Shown here piece after piece: positions 37,249-52,020 of a DNA stretch of 64,000 nucleotides. Numbering within the stretch: the stretch's first letter is position 1; every line of letters starts with the position of its first letter. Source of the stretch: Latrodectus hesperus (lineage: Eukaryota; Arthropoda; Arachnida; Araneae; Theridiidae); the NCBI GenBank assembly GCA_037975125.1, contig CM075853.1, positions 55,764,091 through 55,828,090 on the forward strand, written 5' to 3'. The notes beneath the pieces were generated by a model. That model made no database searches. It was given only the letters and a program-made list of their open reading frames with translations, and was not told the origin of the DNA. The position numbers and the translations under genes are program-made.

Positions 37249-40200
37249 AATTTTTAATGCTTTAAATTTATTAAATTATTAAAATAATTATAATTAAATT
37301 ATAAAGTGCTTTAAATATCAAGCCTTTTGCATATTTTTTTCATAATGAAAGTAAAATTAATTTGTATTTTATATAAACTCCAGAGAGAAATCCCATACAC
37401 AAGGAATTTAATTAAGAATATTATATCTAATGTTTAATTAATCTTTTTAAGTCCTTCTATGATCATTATTTTAATATTATGTAATCATTATATTAATATT
37501 TTAATAATAACAGAAACCAAGATAATTTCTGTTACAATAGCGATAATCAAATGTTGTTATTGTACCTATAGAAATATAATAAAGCACGTAAAAAAGCATA
37601 AGATTGAAGTATTCAATGATAAATAGAATGAAGTTTTTATAACTGAGTAATAAATGTAATTATTATTATAAAAACATTAAAAAGTTTCGCTTTCTGTGTT
37701 CTTTAAATCTACTTTTTAGGTCAATGATTGGATTTAAAAACATTATTTCTTCTCAAAAATATATTCCATTTTCATTACAGTTTTCAGCTTACGATAATTT
37801 TATCTAGTAAAGCAACATTTGTTTAATAAATTATCCAGTTTTTTTTTTGTCAAGAATGAAAATGCTTCAATAAAAGTATTTGAAACAACTAACATAAAAT
37901 TGAAAGCATATCTATGAGTAATATACATCACTGACAAAGCATGAACTATTTAAAAATTCCTAATAGTTTTACCAGTTAGTTCACGTTATATAACAGGAAT
38001 AAGCCTGTTGTGAATTATGGAATACTATGTTCTTAAATCCTTTTGCACATCTTTCAATTCTTTTTCAGGATTACTACAAATAAATACTTTTATTATATGT
38101 ATACAGCAATTTTAATTGTCTTAAAATAATAAAAATAAGATTAGGGTTATTTGAAAAATGAGATTATTTTCAAAAATTATTTGCTCATAAGTGTGCAATC
38201 ATTGTAAGTATATGTAGTGTATTTTAAAGATGTGCAAAATGATTTAAAAATGGAATTATGATAGTATAAGTTTATATTTTTATTTAACGTTTTATATCTG
38301 ACAGTCATTAGTGTTACATTTTCAAATATACAACAGGCAGATTGAATTTTATATTTAGAATACGACATCTTTCGCATAAGAAACAGACATCAATCGTTTT
38401 TTCAAGCATTAAAACCATAATAATTCGATTTCTAAATGATTTGAAATCATTAGTCCTCCTTTATCAAAACCAAATTTAGTCACAGATGAACAATTATGAA
38501 AACAATATACATTAACATTATAACGTCTTGTATTGGTGGAACTCATAAGTTTAAAAGTTGGAAAATTTTAATATAATCATGACATAAAAAAATCCATCCT
38601 TTTTGAAACCTAAAAATAAATATAATTCCACATGAGGGGCAACATTTAAATCATTCTAAATTAGTTTCAATGTACGGTAGAAATTAATATTGATTTTATA
38701 TGGTAGTTTTAATTTTATAAGATAATTGTGGATATTATGAAAAATATTAATCAACTAAAACTAAACTCACATAAATCCAGATTTATAGAAATATGATATT
38801 TATTGTTTTATGAATTGACTTAAGAGAAACTGAATTGATTCGACATTGATTACACTATTAATAAAAATATACAATTAAAAGGTATGTTTTAAATTATCAT
38901 ATAAATAGCAAAATCTGCAATTCTTTTCTAAAAGCGTTATTATTGATTTGTGACTAACATATTCTATCGTGTTTATCGTGTTTACAAGTTGTTTGAAATT
39001 TTTTCTATAACTAAAAATATCAAACACATACATTCCTGTTTCAATAATTTCTATTTTTAATTAATTTTAGATAATTTTCAAAGCTTCCAACTTTAAAATT
39101 CAGCTTGAAATTTAAGTTTCTTTTGATTTGAAAACATGTAGGTGTGGTGTATACAGTTAATAGAAATACACAATTTGTAAACAATGCTTTATGTGGCTTA
39201 GCAATATAGTGTTATTGTTGATGTATAAATCATAGGTTAGTTTTCAAAGTGAGGATCAAATATAAGAATACATGTTTGATTTTATGAAAACAGTTTTATG
39301 AATTTCAACTATTTAGTATGATATCAAATCTCTAACACTAGTGCGACTGAATTTTCTGTTGATATCAATGACTTTCAAAACGGGATTACATGTCTAGTTT
39401 TCCCTCAAATAATTAAATGCTTCACTTTTACAAAAAATTGCCTGTTGATTTCAATGATGCAGTATCAACAATACTATAATCTCAGAAACCATTCAGAGTT
39501 TATTATTATCTATAAAATGATCCGGGAATTATTCCTATTTTCTTATTATTATGTTTGTCCTAAGCAATTTTTAAGATACTCATTTTTTGCAATATTTTGA
39601 TTGAAACTATTTAGACCGGTTGAAAAATAAATTTTGAGAATTGGTGTTTTCCTTTCATATATGAAGAATAAATATGCTTTTGATGATATTTCATTTGTAT
39701 TAATTGTGTGAACACAATCGGTATGCATGGATTTATTTTTACTTTCTTTAACAATATGACATACATTTTGAATGAAAACTTATTTAAAGTATAACTTTGT
39801 GTATTTCAAAATTTACAATGATACTTTTCATGCTGTAAGTTTAAATTTAAATTTTAATAACTAAGTTTAAACTTAAATAAAACTTAATAGTTATTACGAC
39901 TAAGTTCAAATTTTTATACTAAAAGTTTTACTGGCTTTAAAAAAAGACTTTTATTGTAGTAATGTTTATCAGTAAAAAAGGTAGTTCTTGTTTTCTAAAG
40001 GTACTACTAATTAAGATATTGGTCTTTTTCTTCATTAATATTAACTTATGAGCTGTCAAATTTTACTGTTTGCTCTTAAATTTTTTGCAAAAACATTTCC
40101 TCCATTATCTTTCATTTCAGTAATTAGTATAAAACAGGAAAAAGTAAATGTACGTCAAATGTTTTTACTTATTTTGCAATATAAATATTTTCAAGTTTAC

Positions 40201-40548
40201 ATTATTTAAAATATATTTTTCCAGTTATTCTTTAGAGTGTATTGTAATTACTCGTGTACAAAGTGAAGCATAAGCTCTTTTTCTTTCCTTTGTGTTATCC
40301 TTAATTACATCCCTAAGAGGCATTTAACGTTAATGACCGCTATTTGCGTGCAAACGTTTTATTTTTACTGCTATAATTAAATGTATTTACCATTAAGAAA
40401 ATAAAAAAATCGAGTTAGAAAAACACTTGTCAGAAAAGAATGTGTGCATTTTTTAATAATGTAAAGCTACAGCTCTGATAGTTTCAAGTAAAATATGAAA
40501 AATGTATGATAAATGAAACTGATTTAAAGCTTAAGCATAGAAATTAAA

Positions 40549-40550
<2 letters not shown>
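37249..40550. other. AT-rich spacer
   Basis: No gene supported. Short open frames such as 38177-38377 have no domain and no exon-like signals. Confidence 0.6.

Positions 40551-40634
<84 letters not shown>
40551..40634. repeat. (TA)n microsatellite, about 84 bp
   Basis: Nearly pure TA array. Confidence 0.97.
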
Positions 40635-40636
<2 letters not shown>

Positions 40637-41092
40637 CCATTAATGTTCTTATGTTAATTTTTCCTTATTATTTTTAATTGGAAATAAGTATTCTATATTT
40701 ATTCTTAATTTGTAAACATTTAGTTTTATTTTATTTCATTGAAATTAGAATTTGTAATTTTTTCAATCATGTTAATTTATTTTTTGATTTTATTGATACA
40801 TAAATATGTGACTATCATTTTGCAATGATAACAAATAAAATTGTATGTAATATTTTATAATAATTTGTAGACAATTATTGAAAAATAAATAAATGATAAG
40901 AGTTACCACTCTTGATGAATAATCACTTAGAATTTTCTAAGCACCATTTTCTTTGTGTAGAAGAAAGTGTTAAATTTTGCTTTTTTGAAATATTTCAGAT
41001 TCTTTTATCATTTTCTATTTAAGTTTTGATTTAAAAATTTAATAAAGTATTATGAGATAGATACTTTCTGTCAGAGTAACAGAATTTTTGAA
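40635..41092. other. AT-rich spacer between two (TA)n tracts
   Basis: Nothing recognisable. Confidence 0.6.
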
Positions 41093-41357
<265 letters not shown>

Positions 41358-44300
41358 TGTGTAATACAAAGTAGTGTCCAGTTATAAATTGTGGAGCACA
41401 AACTGATCAAGTGATTTCTTGTTTAAAAAGATATATTTCTATTGTGATATTCAAATGATTTGCATGAAATGTTTGCATTCTTGAACACATTTACTCTTGT
41501 GAAATATTGCATATTGCCAATTTTGTAATTTTCTACAATATTTGAATATAAGCAGTAGATGAACAATTGAATATTTTTCCATTTAGAAAGGTATAACCTT
41601 TTTCAGAAAATGAATTGTAAAGTTCTACTTGAAACTTAGTCGATCCAACAAAACAGTATGTACTGTTGTAGAGAATCCGCTGCATCCGTTAACCCTTTTA
41701 AGATATTTTTAATTCACGTGTTTTTAATCTAATTCTTCTATAAACTCTAAAAACAGTTCCATGTAATTTGAACCATAAAAACAAAGAAAGGTTTCCAAGT
41801 AATTAATTTTTTATGAATACAGTAGATTATTCTCAGACGATATCAGGTTCTTAGAAAAGGTGATTAGAACAGTATTTCTGTTTTTTGTGTTCCATAAGGA
41901 CAAAATATTTCTACTCTGCGTGCAAAAACATGTTTGTCTAGTTTTCCTTCGTGATTGTTGTGCTAAACGGTAAAGTATTGCAGATTATAAAATGTATTTA
42001 ACGGTAAAATGTTACGATAAAATGTAAATGATCTCGTGTGCATTATTCTTAAATAGACAAGATTTGTCAATACTCTGTCTTTGGTGACTTATTCTATTTA
42101 CAAGCATAAAATTATTTAAAATTATCATATCAAATAGTGTGTATAGTAGCACCAGTTGCTAATATAATAACTAACGGATATTAAAAGAAATTAAAAATAC
42201 TGATTAAAAATTTATTGATTTAATACATTATGAAGTTTACAAATTTTACGTCTTTATTATTATGCTCAGTTAAAATTTCAATGAACATTTTATAAATTTC
42301 TTCTGATTTATTTTTAGTTACAATAAAACATATTATCTTCATTAAAAGTAATATTTAAAATGGTTTCGATTAAGTATCATAGCATTTTAAAACGAACAAA
42401 GATCTTTGCATTAGTTGTAATTGAAATTGAAGTTTGAGATGATTTACTATTATAAAGGGTAAATGGCGTCAATTTGAATTTTGGATATTGCAAAATTCCT
42501 TCTGTGAATAGTGAATTTATACCCTATCTGCTTTTTTTCAAATAGTTGATTTATTGTGAATATTGTTATATTGATGAAATATTGTTATATATTTGGTCTC
42601 CAATAAAATATGTTTCCATGCCATTTGCTTAAAAAATGTAATAAGCTTCATTCCATTTGATATAAAACTACTCTTTTAATTTAACTACTCTTAAAAACAT
42701 AACTTTGAATTTTAACTAGCTCAAATAAACGAATTTTTAATTTATGTGAGAAGAAAAATTAAATTTAATATTTTATTGCAATTTAATAAACTAATCATTT
42801 AAAAATTTAAAAGCCAATAAAATTTTTCACTTCGAGTATTTCTTATTTTTATATCCTTTCTGAAATATGTTTTCAAATATTCCCATAAAACTTGAAAATA
42901 TGTATAGTTTTAATGCAATAAAACAAACTTATTTATTTTTTCTTGTGATAACTTAAATGTTAAATATTGCCAAAAAATATCTATTCAAATGAAAATCTTG
43001 ATCTGTTTTTTCCAGAAAATAAAATATCATGATTGTTTACTGTTAAGTAAACATAAACAAGTTAAATCAGATTAAGAAAACAGTATTGATTTTTCTTCCA
43101 CTAATCATATCCTAAAGGTAAAATATACTTTTCGAGAATTCAGAATCAAACAATTCCCCAGAATCAACACATCTTGATAAATTAAATTATTTAATTTAGA
43201 AAAAGCTGCGTTTATTTTACTTATCTGCATATTTCCCAACTATGTAATGTGTTTACTTTCAATGTCTTACAAAAGGAATGTTGAGCAAAATTATACTTTC
43301 CTATATTAAACAGAAAATAATATGGAAATTTATGCGAAAATGTTTAGTTTTGTAAACATATAGGTTCTGAAAAAAATAAATTTGGAAGATGTAGAACCAA
43401 TTTTTCTAAGTTTTTATTTTTTAAAATTATTGATAAATATTCCTATTTTTGTATAATCAAAATGCTTAATTTGTGTGCATTTAAGATATAAAATTTATCA
43501 TCTAAAATTGCTTTTTTTTAGTTATTAGTTACGTATTTATAATTTTCCTGAATGATAGCATTTTTCTGAATTTCTAGGTAAAAGTTTTATATTTATACTT
43601 TTTCTTATGTATTTTATTCATTTAAAATAATCAAAATAAATTATCATTTGTTTACAAAACATGTTTGTAAAACTTGTAAAATAGATTAATTATACTAAGT
43701 TATGATCACTAAAAAGCAATAATGTACATTTGAAATAATTTTGCAAAATTCAAAACTTAAAAATTTTCACCTCAATTAAGTAGAAAAAATATTTTAGTAA
43801 ATATATTTATTATATTAATTAATTTTAACATTAATATACTATCATTGCTTCATAATTTTTAATCAATGTATAATTCTCCTTTGTGTATTCTATGATTGTT
43901 CTTAGATTTCTATATATGTAAGAATTATCTGCGATTTTATAAAACGTAACTTATGCCAAAAGCTTATAAATGAAATTATTTTTAAATTTTTATTTGTATT
44001 CCCAACAGCTTTTGATTTTAATGTAAAACATATTAAGACACAAAATTAACTAATGAGCACAATATTTTAAGTGAATAAATATTTATATTCATGGTATTTT
44101 ATTTTTCAATGACACCATTAGTTAGACACTATTTTAATACATTAAAACTAGTATTTTTTGTTCCGAGAGGAAAAATCGATTTGTCAATGCTTATAACTAG
44201 CCATGTCGTGTTTCTTGTCATGAAGTTAAAATGATGTATACCTTTGAGACCAGAGAAGGATTTGCTCGCACGATGTTTTACTTTGATATATAGTTCTTTT

Positions 44301-46639
44301 CAGTTATATTTCTTTTGGTGTGCACTACATTTTACCTCGAACAATCATAAAGCTTAAAACTTAATGTTTTATTGTGTTTAAATCATGTTTTTTTGCTTTA
44401 TGGCTAGTAATATTTACAATCTATCTTTACTTTTTGCTTGATAAAATATTAGCATATAATTTTAAACACTTTTTCTTATGAAGTTTTAATATATTTCTTT
44501 TTTTTTCTGCTGGTAGATTCATGTATATCAGTTTATTACCTTACTATGAGAATATATGATTAAAATTTATGACAATTGTTTTCATTTTATCATGAATATT
44601 TAATAAAAAATCAACTCAATCTATCTATTGTTACAATGGTGTCATCAATTAAATGAAATAAAAATTTAAAATGATATATAAAATATTCCCTGTATAACTT
44701 TATTATAATTGATTTTACATTTTATATATAAGGAACATATTTCTTATGATCAGAATTTCATTAGTTGTATTAATCGGTTTAGTTATTAATATTTTGTTTA
44801 ATTATTCTTTGAGTTTTGCTACTGAATGTGGAATAAATCTTAATTAAAATTCTACTTAATATATTTTATTAGTTAATATTTTTTATAATATATATTATTT
44901 TCCTTAACAAATATGCTATATTTCAAGATAACGTAAATAAATATAATTTTAAAAACAAAATTTTAATCAATAATAACTTCTATTTAAAAATGTAATTATA
45001 AGTTTCTGTTTTTTATGTAGAGCGTTGTAATTAAATGTATCTTATAAGAATATCATTTCGTGTATTTTCTTGGGTACATTATTTTAATGAAAGTAAACAT
45101 TCAAAATATGTGCTTTCTTTCTTCAAAGACTGCTCTCAATATTTAATATCTCAAAGTCATTTTATTTGCTAAGCGATTTTATCGGTGATATCTATTTGAA
45201 AACTAAATTTGAAAATAACGGTAAAATGTTTTCCTCATTTATTAAAACAGACTTTTGAAAAATATTCCTTTTATCATTAAAATGAAATATTTATTGTTAC
45301 TATATCACATGCATTTTAACTTATCAAGAAAATAGTTTTTTTCATATTTTCAAAATTTTTAAGAAATATAATCTTATGATATTACTGTTGATATCCTTGA
45401 GCAAAATTTCAATTATTGGAAAAGCAAATTCATAAAAGTAATAATAGTATAAAAGTGCTTATTTGTTACAAGATTTTATAGTATCTCACAATATTTTGAA
45501 TTGTGATAACAGAATAACAATTCCAATAATAAAAAAATGTTATTAGAATTGTTTGTTTATATGCAGGGAAATATATGTTTTTGCAATACATAAAATTAAT
45601 GCAAATGTAATACGTCTTGTATCACAATATCCATTATATATAACTTGTTAGAAAAAATTCAAGGCAAAAGTTATCTTTCAAATAGCTTATAAGGATTTTA
45701 AAAATAACATTTTGTTTAACTTGAATTAAAAAAGGAACCATCTATGTAAGGTTAAGTTAACTTTCATTTAGTTGTTACATTTCAATTTAAATACACAAAT
45801 AAAAATTCCAGTTAAAGAAATATGATATTCTCTTCATATAATTTATTTATTCGAAAATATTGTTTTTTTAATTTTTGGAGTATATTAAAATTAAAAGTAT
45901 TCATTCCTTATAATAATATTTCTATCAGATTTATATTTGATATCAATGTACAAAATAAATTTTGTAATACACAATTCATACATCAATACATAAGAGAAAT
46001 GTAAAAAAAAATTACGAAATTTTACATTTGATGCCTTTGATAATTCAATTTAAATTGTTTTAAAATGCAATTGAAATTTAAAAAAATAGTTTTTGGTATT
46101 GAATTAATTAACTAAAAACTAATTTTTAAAAAAACTTTAACTTGAAAAAATTTGTAATTTGCAAGTATGTTAAAACTTTAATGTCACATGTTATAAATTA
46201 CTCTTTCAAATTTCTAAACTGCGATGTGCAACTTTAATAAATAAAATTTTAAAAGCTTACTCATAAGATCATACTTTTAGAACTTTTAATGTTTACATAA
46301 AACTATTTCCTGTAAATACATAATTATTTCTTCTGCTAAGTACTAACACAACGTGAAATTACTAGCACAAGAAATAATTATGTTAATATATAAATATTTG
46401 TTGTGATACTATTTTTTCATTTTTGAAATCTAATTATTTATTAAAGAAATTAAATGTTTTATTTGTTATACATAAAATAAACCAATTTATTTATAAACTT
46501 TTTATAACAATATCAAAATTATATTTTTTATACTTGGCAAATACTAATATAAGCTTCTAGATAATGCAACTGAAATTAGCAGATAAAATACCTTATATAT
46601 TTATTTTTTTGAAAAATAGAACTACATTCTTGGAAAATA
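41358..46639. other. Long AT-rich spacer
   Basis: More than 5 kb without a supportable gene or element. Confidence 0.6.
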
Positions 46640-47457
46640 GAATAATCACTGTAATAACTGTGTCTTTCCACAATATTGGAATGATGGTGTCTGCTGCTTT
46701 GTTCCCTCCAGATCTGCACACATCATGAATCTTTTTCTCATGTGAATTTGGACACGTTTGTAAAAAGCCCATAAGTATAACACCGCTTAGTCCAGTAAAT
46801 GTGCTCTATTTTTTTAAGTTAAGAAGGCCCTTCTCCATCATATGGCGAGAGAGCACACTCACCTGCTCACAATATACATAGACCTGCATGGTGAAGACGC
46901 CTTTGCACCAAACTAGCGGATTTTCTTCTCGTTGATAGTACAGAGTGGTCTACAACAACTCTTAGCAAAGAAATGCTTCATCACCTTTGAGGCAAACGAG
47001 ATGTAAGTATATATACTGCCTTGTTTCTGTTGTAGATCATGGTTGGAGAATATTTTCTGTACACTAAAGCTTCAGTTTTGATATTGAATCAAGAGATGGT
47101 AAATCACACTGCGAGAGAAATTAAGGTGGCTAGCAAAATGCGCCTACGAGATCTCCGTTTTTATTCATCTGACCACCTGTTACTTAAAAAAATTGTGAAA
47201 ATGGCTTCTCTCATTTATTGCGGGACACCACTAACAATTAACAACGAATCTGATAACAAAAGTGAAAAATCAACAAAATTTACACCCATAATTATTTTGT
47301 TTTTTTTTTCTATCAAAAATGTAATAGCTAACGTTTATCATAAATTTACGTAATGCTTTTTTATTATTTAAAGTTTTAAAATGTTGCTCTTAGTGTCATT
47401 TTCTTATGGTGAGTTAAGAAAAAAGATGTCATTCCTAAACTTTTGGAGGCCATTGTA
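46640..47457 (-). mobile_element. Decayed Tc1-like DNA transposon, copy B
   Basis: Minus-strand remnant related to copy A at the window start. Around 46906-46870 the minus strand reads VQRRLHHAGLCIL, the Tc1 segment that follows the DNA-binding domain. The right end at about 47430-47457 is the 5' terminus (tacaatggcctccaaaagtt on the minus strand), next to TA. The catalytic region to the left is not recognisable and no left terminus was found, so the left limit is approximate. The 104-codon plus-strand frame at 47039-47353 lies antisense to it and is not a gene. Copy B lacks the large microsatellite present in copy A. Confidence 0.55.
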
Positions 47458-50400
47458 TTTCGTTCGTGCGTATTGCAATTTATTTCAAGTTAATATGTTA
47501 ATACACATATGCTATTGTACTAATTTAAACTGAAACTTGACATATGGCAGCTTTATGTGTGTTCTTTACTACTTTAATGTTTTAACATTTATTATTATTT
47601 CTAGCCTTATAATGATTCTGTTCATGGTCTTGGTATTTTCTGAATATGTATAAATTAGTTTATTAGTTTGGTGTTTATCAAACAAACTATCTAGGTCATT
47701 TTATTTAAGTAACACTAGTAATAATTAATTTTATAAATTAAAACTGCATAAGCCTTAAACATTCTTTAGAACATTTGAAATAACCATTTTATAATGAGAC
47801 TTTTGCAACACTTTTAAAAGCTCGTTTTTTATAACAAAAGCTTGAACACAAAATTTGTATTTAGTTAGATTTTGCGTTTAATTTTATTCTTTTTAAATTT
47901 AATCTATTTAAATTTAATCTATAATTATTTTGTGTCTTGTTTTATAAATTATGGGTTTTTTATTTGCTTCTCACATTCAAATATTTATTTAACCAATGAG
48001 ATAAAAAGATTTTCATAGTTTAAGTTTAATCAATACTAAATGTTGAATAACATTATAAGTAATTTGGAATATTTACTTATATAATTGATGCAGCATACCT
48101 TGAATACATATATTTTTAACCATGACTCTAATAGATTAACTATTTCTTACTTAAACTTAAAATGTACTAGTTCAAATAATAGTTTTTGTATATTTATTTT
48201 TAAAGTATTTAAAATAAAATATTAATTTAACTTAATTTTGGAAAATGACCAGAACTTAGATTGTTGTAAAAAAGTTTGACAGCTCTGACATATTTATTTG
48301 AAACTTTCCTGGGACTAGTCTTTATTATTTCCTCAAAATTTAATTTACATAGTAAAATAAAGTCAGCTCATATATCTTGACTTTGAATGTATGATATATA
48401 TGTGTTTGATATTAAAATAATTATTTAAAACTAATAACAGAAATATATAGTTTAAACTGATTTACAGTCAAATATTTAAATTTTTCATAAAATTGAGTTG
48501 TTATCAAACCTTTAGAACTTTTTGATAATTTATTTAAAATTGGTTATTTGTGTTCACTAGCAACGATGTTTAAGTACATTTATAATTAAATAATGTTTCA
48601 ACATATAACTTCCATTCAATAAATTATAGAAATATAAAATTGAAATAAGCTATTTTATGCTTAAGTTATGGTTGTATTTCAATAAAATAATTATGCTTCA
48701 TTTCAAAATTCCCCAAGTGCAGTTAGAAATATTAAAAAATACATTCTATCTTAATTATTTTCTTCATTTTTAAAAATGAAAATATTCATAAATACTTCTA
48801 AGCCAAAAGAAAAAAAAAACAGAAAAGTTTGACATATGACTTCAGCAGCTGTTCAGGAGAGGACAATAACTCATTAGCCGTTTAAATTCATTTTATAATG
48901 CCAGCATGGAAATAAATTATTAGGCTTCAATTAAAACAGTTTGGTTATTTTATATTTCAGAATATGTAATTTACAGTCGATATCTAGGTAGCAATATTCT
49001 TAACGAAGCATATACATAGTTTAGAAATAAAACATGTATTATTAAAAAAATATTAAAATGTAAATATTTTTAACAATACAAATATATTATATACAGAGTG
49101 ATGTTCGAGCAACATGTAAGTTCATAAAGAAAATACTTCAATATATTATACTTTGAAAATAATGTTTGACATGTCTTAAACAATGAAAATTCAGTTTTCA
49201 AAAATACTTTTCAACATTCATCTCAGCTTCTTAAAGAAATATCCATTGTAAAATTTATATAAAGAATTAAGTGGTTTTGCTTTATAACAGTTCTTTAGGT
49301 CATGAAAAAAATGACTCCAAATATTGCATAAGAAAGAATAGAATTTTAATTATTAACTATAAAACGAATAAGAAATTCATATATAAGCTGGGCAAGCTAT
49401 TTCCTTAAGTTTGTTGTAATTTTGTTTTTAATGAGTTACACAAATTAACAAAATATTTTCAAAACATACGAATTATTTTTCGTAAATCTTTGGAAATTAG
49501 TATATACTATCATGTGAGAAAAGTTAAAATTTCATTATGAAAGCATATAATAAAGATTATATTGACTGTTATTTTTGTAATATTGGTACTTATGAAGTTG
49601 ATATCTAAACAACAATTGATTAAAGAAAATACAGGCAATTTTTGTACAATTACTTATATCAATTCAAAATACATAAATTAGTAGTTTTGTATTTGCAGAT
49701 TAGATCTTGTGCATGATTATTTAAAAAAAAACTCTAATAGAATATAAAGGGTTTTAGGAAAAAAATCAGGAAGTATAAATATTAACCAATTATGTAATTA
49801 ACCAATATACTACGATAAAAAAAATGTAATAAATAGGATTGGATGCGGCTGTTTATATGTCTGAAATACTAAATGTCATAATCGCTAGGACAGCACTTGA
49901 TCAAAATTCATTTCTTCATTTATCTGTATTGAATTCTTAAAAATAAGTGTTGGGGCCATCGTTGATTAGTTTAACGTGATTAATCCGTTTTTTTAGTAAA
50001 GAACAATATTTTTCGTTCTATTATGGCTCGAAGTTGATTGTTGTCCTTGTATCATTCTTTAACTACTCTGGTGAGCCACATCTAATTTCCCCAAACAGCA
50101 GTAAAAGCATAATGGAGGATGGTGCATATCATCCAGCAAATTGTATAAATCTGATATTGTGATCACTTTCAACTTCCTATAATTGCACATAACTTTATAA
50201 AATATTTTAGTGAAGTATTTTTATAGTGAATTAATCATGTCTTTCTATATATTAAAATGGGGTGGATATTTTGGCAGTCATTTTGTAATGTATTTTATGC
50301 ACTAGTGCTAAAATAGAATTTAAATATTATTGACGCCAAGTTATTCTTTCTGGATTCAGTCCACTTATTTCTTTTATTCCAGATTCAAACATTAATGTTT

Positions 50401-51771
50401 TTCATAATTAATTAAAATATTTTTGCATGCAAAATTTTATTGTAATTTTACAATCATTTCTGGATGTTTGATTTAAATGTGTTATAGAAATTATGTATAT
50501 ATACATATATGAAGGATAATATTTAAAAGAATCTATATATATTCTTTTAAAATTATTGAGTAAATTTACTGTAAAAGATAAAACAATTAATGTAACCCTA
50601 ATTTATTAAGGGTGCAACAAAAAAGTCCTTACTGTGTATGTAAAATAACATCATTAACCTCAAACAAATTATTTAATCTTCTCATTGTGAATTCTCGACA
50701 TTTTAGAGGAAGTGCATTACTCTGTACGCGTTTCACTCTAGATCTCAATAGCCAACATAAATATTTAACATCTCAAGTGCAAGGCGACACTTGTATAAAT
50801 AATGCTACTATTAAGAACTTAATACCTTCGGGGAAAGCTTTTAGCATCTGAATAAACTATCCGTAAATTAAGTTTTGCTTTGTTACTGAAAGCCCTTCAA
50901 AAGGTAAATATATTTTTCGTTAGGGTAACTTAATTCTGCTGGGTGAAGTTTCAGTTAAGAGTATTTTGAGTACAGAAGCAAATAAAAAACCAAATCGTAG
51001 TTTGTTACTTTGTAGCAAAAATGGGATTTTAAAGTTCCTACTTGGTTGAAATTTTTTTACTTGCTTTTAAGTTAAATTTAGTGTTTGTTCTTCAAAATAT
51101 TATTTAGTAACAATGTTTAGTAATGTCCTAAAGATTTATTTATTCATATTTTTTCAAAAGATACGGAATATTATCAAAACATGCTTCCTTTATAGATTAA
51201 TTACCACGAAATTGTATTTCTAACTGGAAGTAAGCGTGCAATTAAATCTATTTATGATCATTTTTTTTATAAAAACTTATCGTAATGTTTAAAAAAAACA
51301 AAAAACATTCATAAATGTTTTAGAAAGGACTACATAATTCTTAATTGTTGATTTCAATGTTAAGTAAAAATGTAGTTTTAATTTTAATTTTAAATAAAAC
51401 TTAAAACTATCAGAAATATTTGGAAAAAATGTGTTACTTTAGTCAGGGAAGAATTTATAATTGATACTTTCAAAAAATACCTCTTACTTATTTAGAAATT
51501 TTAAATTTCCTTATACCAAAGCATGCGTAATTGAAACCAATTTGGTAAACATCAGCAAAGTGTTCCATAATGCCTTGTATTTATTACCGAATAGTATTGT
51601 AGATTATAATGGTTACGTTTTAATTTTAAATAATATTCATATTATGGTAAAAAAATGCTGTACATATCATTAGAACATCTCAAACAGACTGATTCAAGTT
51701 TTTCAAAATGTAAAAATGTGTGATAGATGTCACTCAATGATTTATTATAATTTACGTAAAATGCTACTTAC
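47458..51771. other. AT-rich spacer
   Basis: Mostly featureless. A more balanced stretch at 50600-50900 holds a 79-codon plus-strand open frame (50612-50851) with no recognised domain, perhaps an old pseudogene; not called. Confidence 0.5.
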
Positions 51772-52020
51772 CAATATAACTCTTTAACTTCATTATTTTA
51801 AATAGCATGCAATAGAATTTTTTAAGTAATGGAATTGGAAAAGTATAATATTTAAGGATTGTTTTCAAATTTTTTGATATTAAATTTACAGCTTTCTTAA
51901 AATCTATGTGGAGAATTAAGTCGTTTCGTTCACATTTGAATATATCATTACATGTATGAATTACTTTAATATGTGGGTGACAATCTATTGAATTGACAAA
52001 GAATAATTTTATTTGCATTG
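51772..52020 (-). CDS. Candidate exon, 82 codons, unrecognised
   Basis: Seen on the minus strand: a pyrimidine-rich acceptor (attcttctctttaag, ending at 52021), an open frame of 249 bases starting CA-ATG, and a consensus donor G|GTAAGT (51771-51766). The frame reads through the donor into a stop two codons later, as expected for an intron. The translation includes CHPHIKVIHTCNDIFKCERN (a His/Cys-rich patch) and a lysine/leucine-rich tail. No family recognised. The ATG at 52018 could be a start or an internal codon. Composition is AT-rich like the neighbourhood, so chance cannot be excluded. Confidence 0.33.

Noticed and set aside
47039..47353. 104-codon plus-strand open frame
   Set aside because: Antisense to the Tc1-like copy B remnant; no domain.
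50612..50851. 79-codon plus-strand open frame in a more balanced patch
   Set aside because: No recognised domain, no splice or poly(A) pattern; too weak to call.
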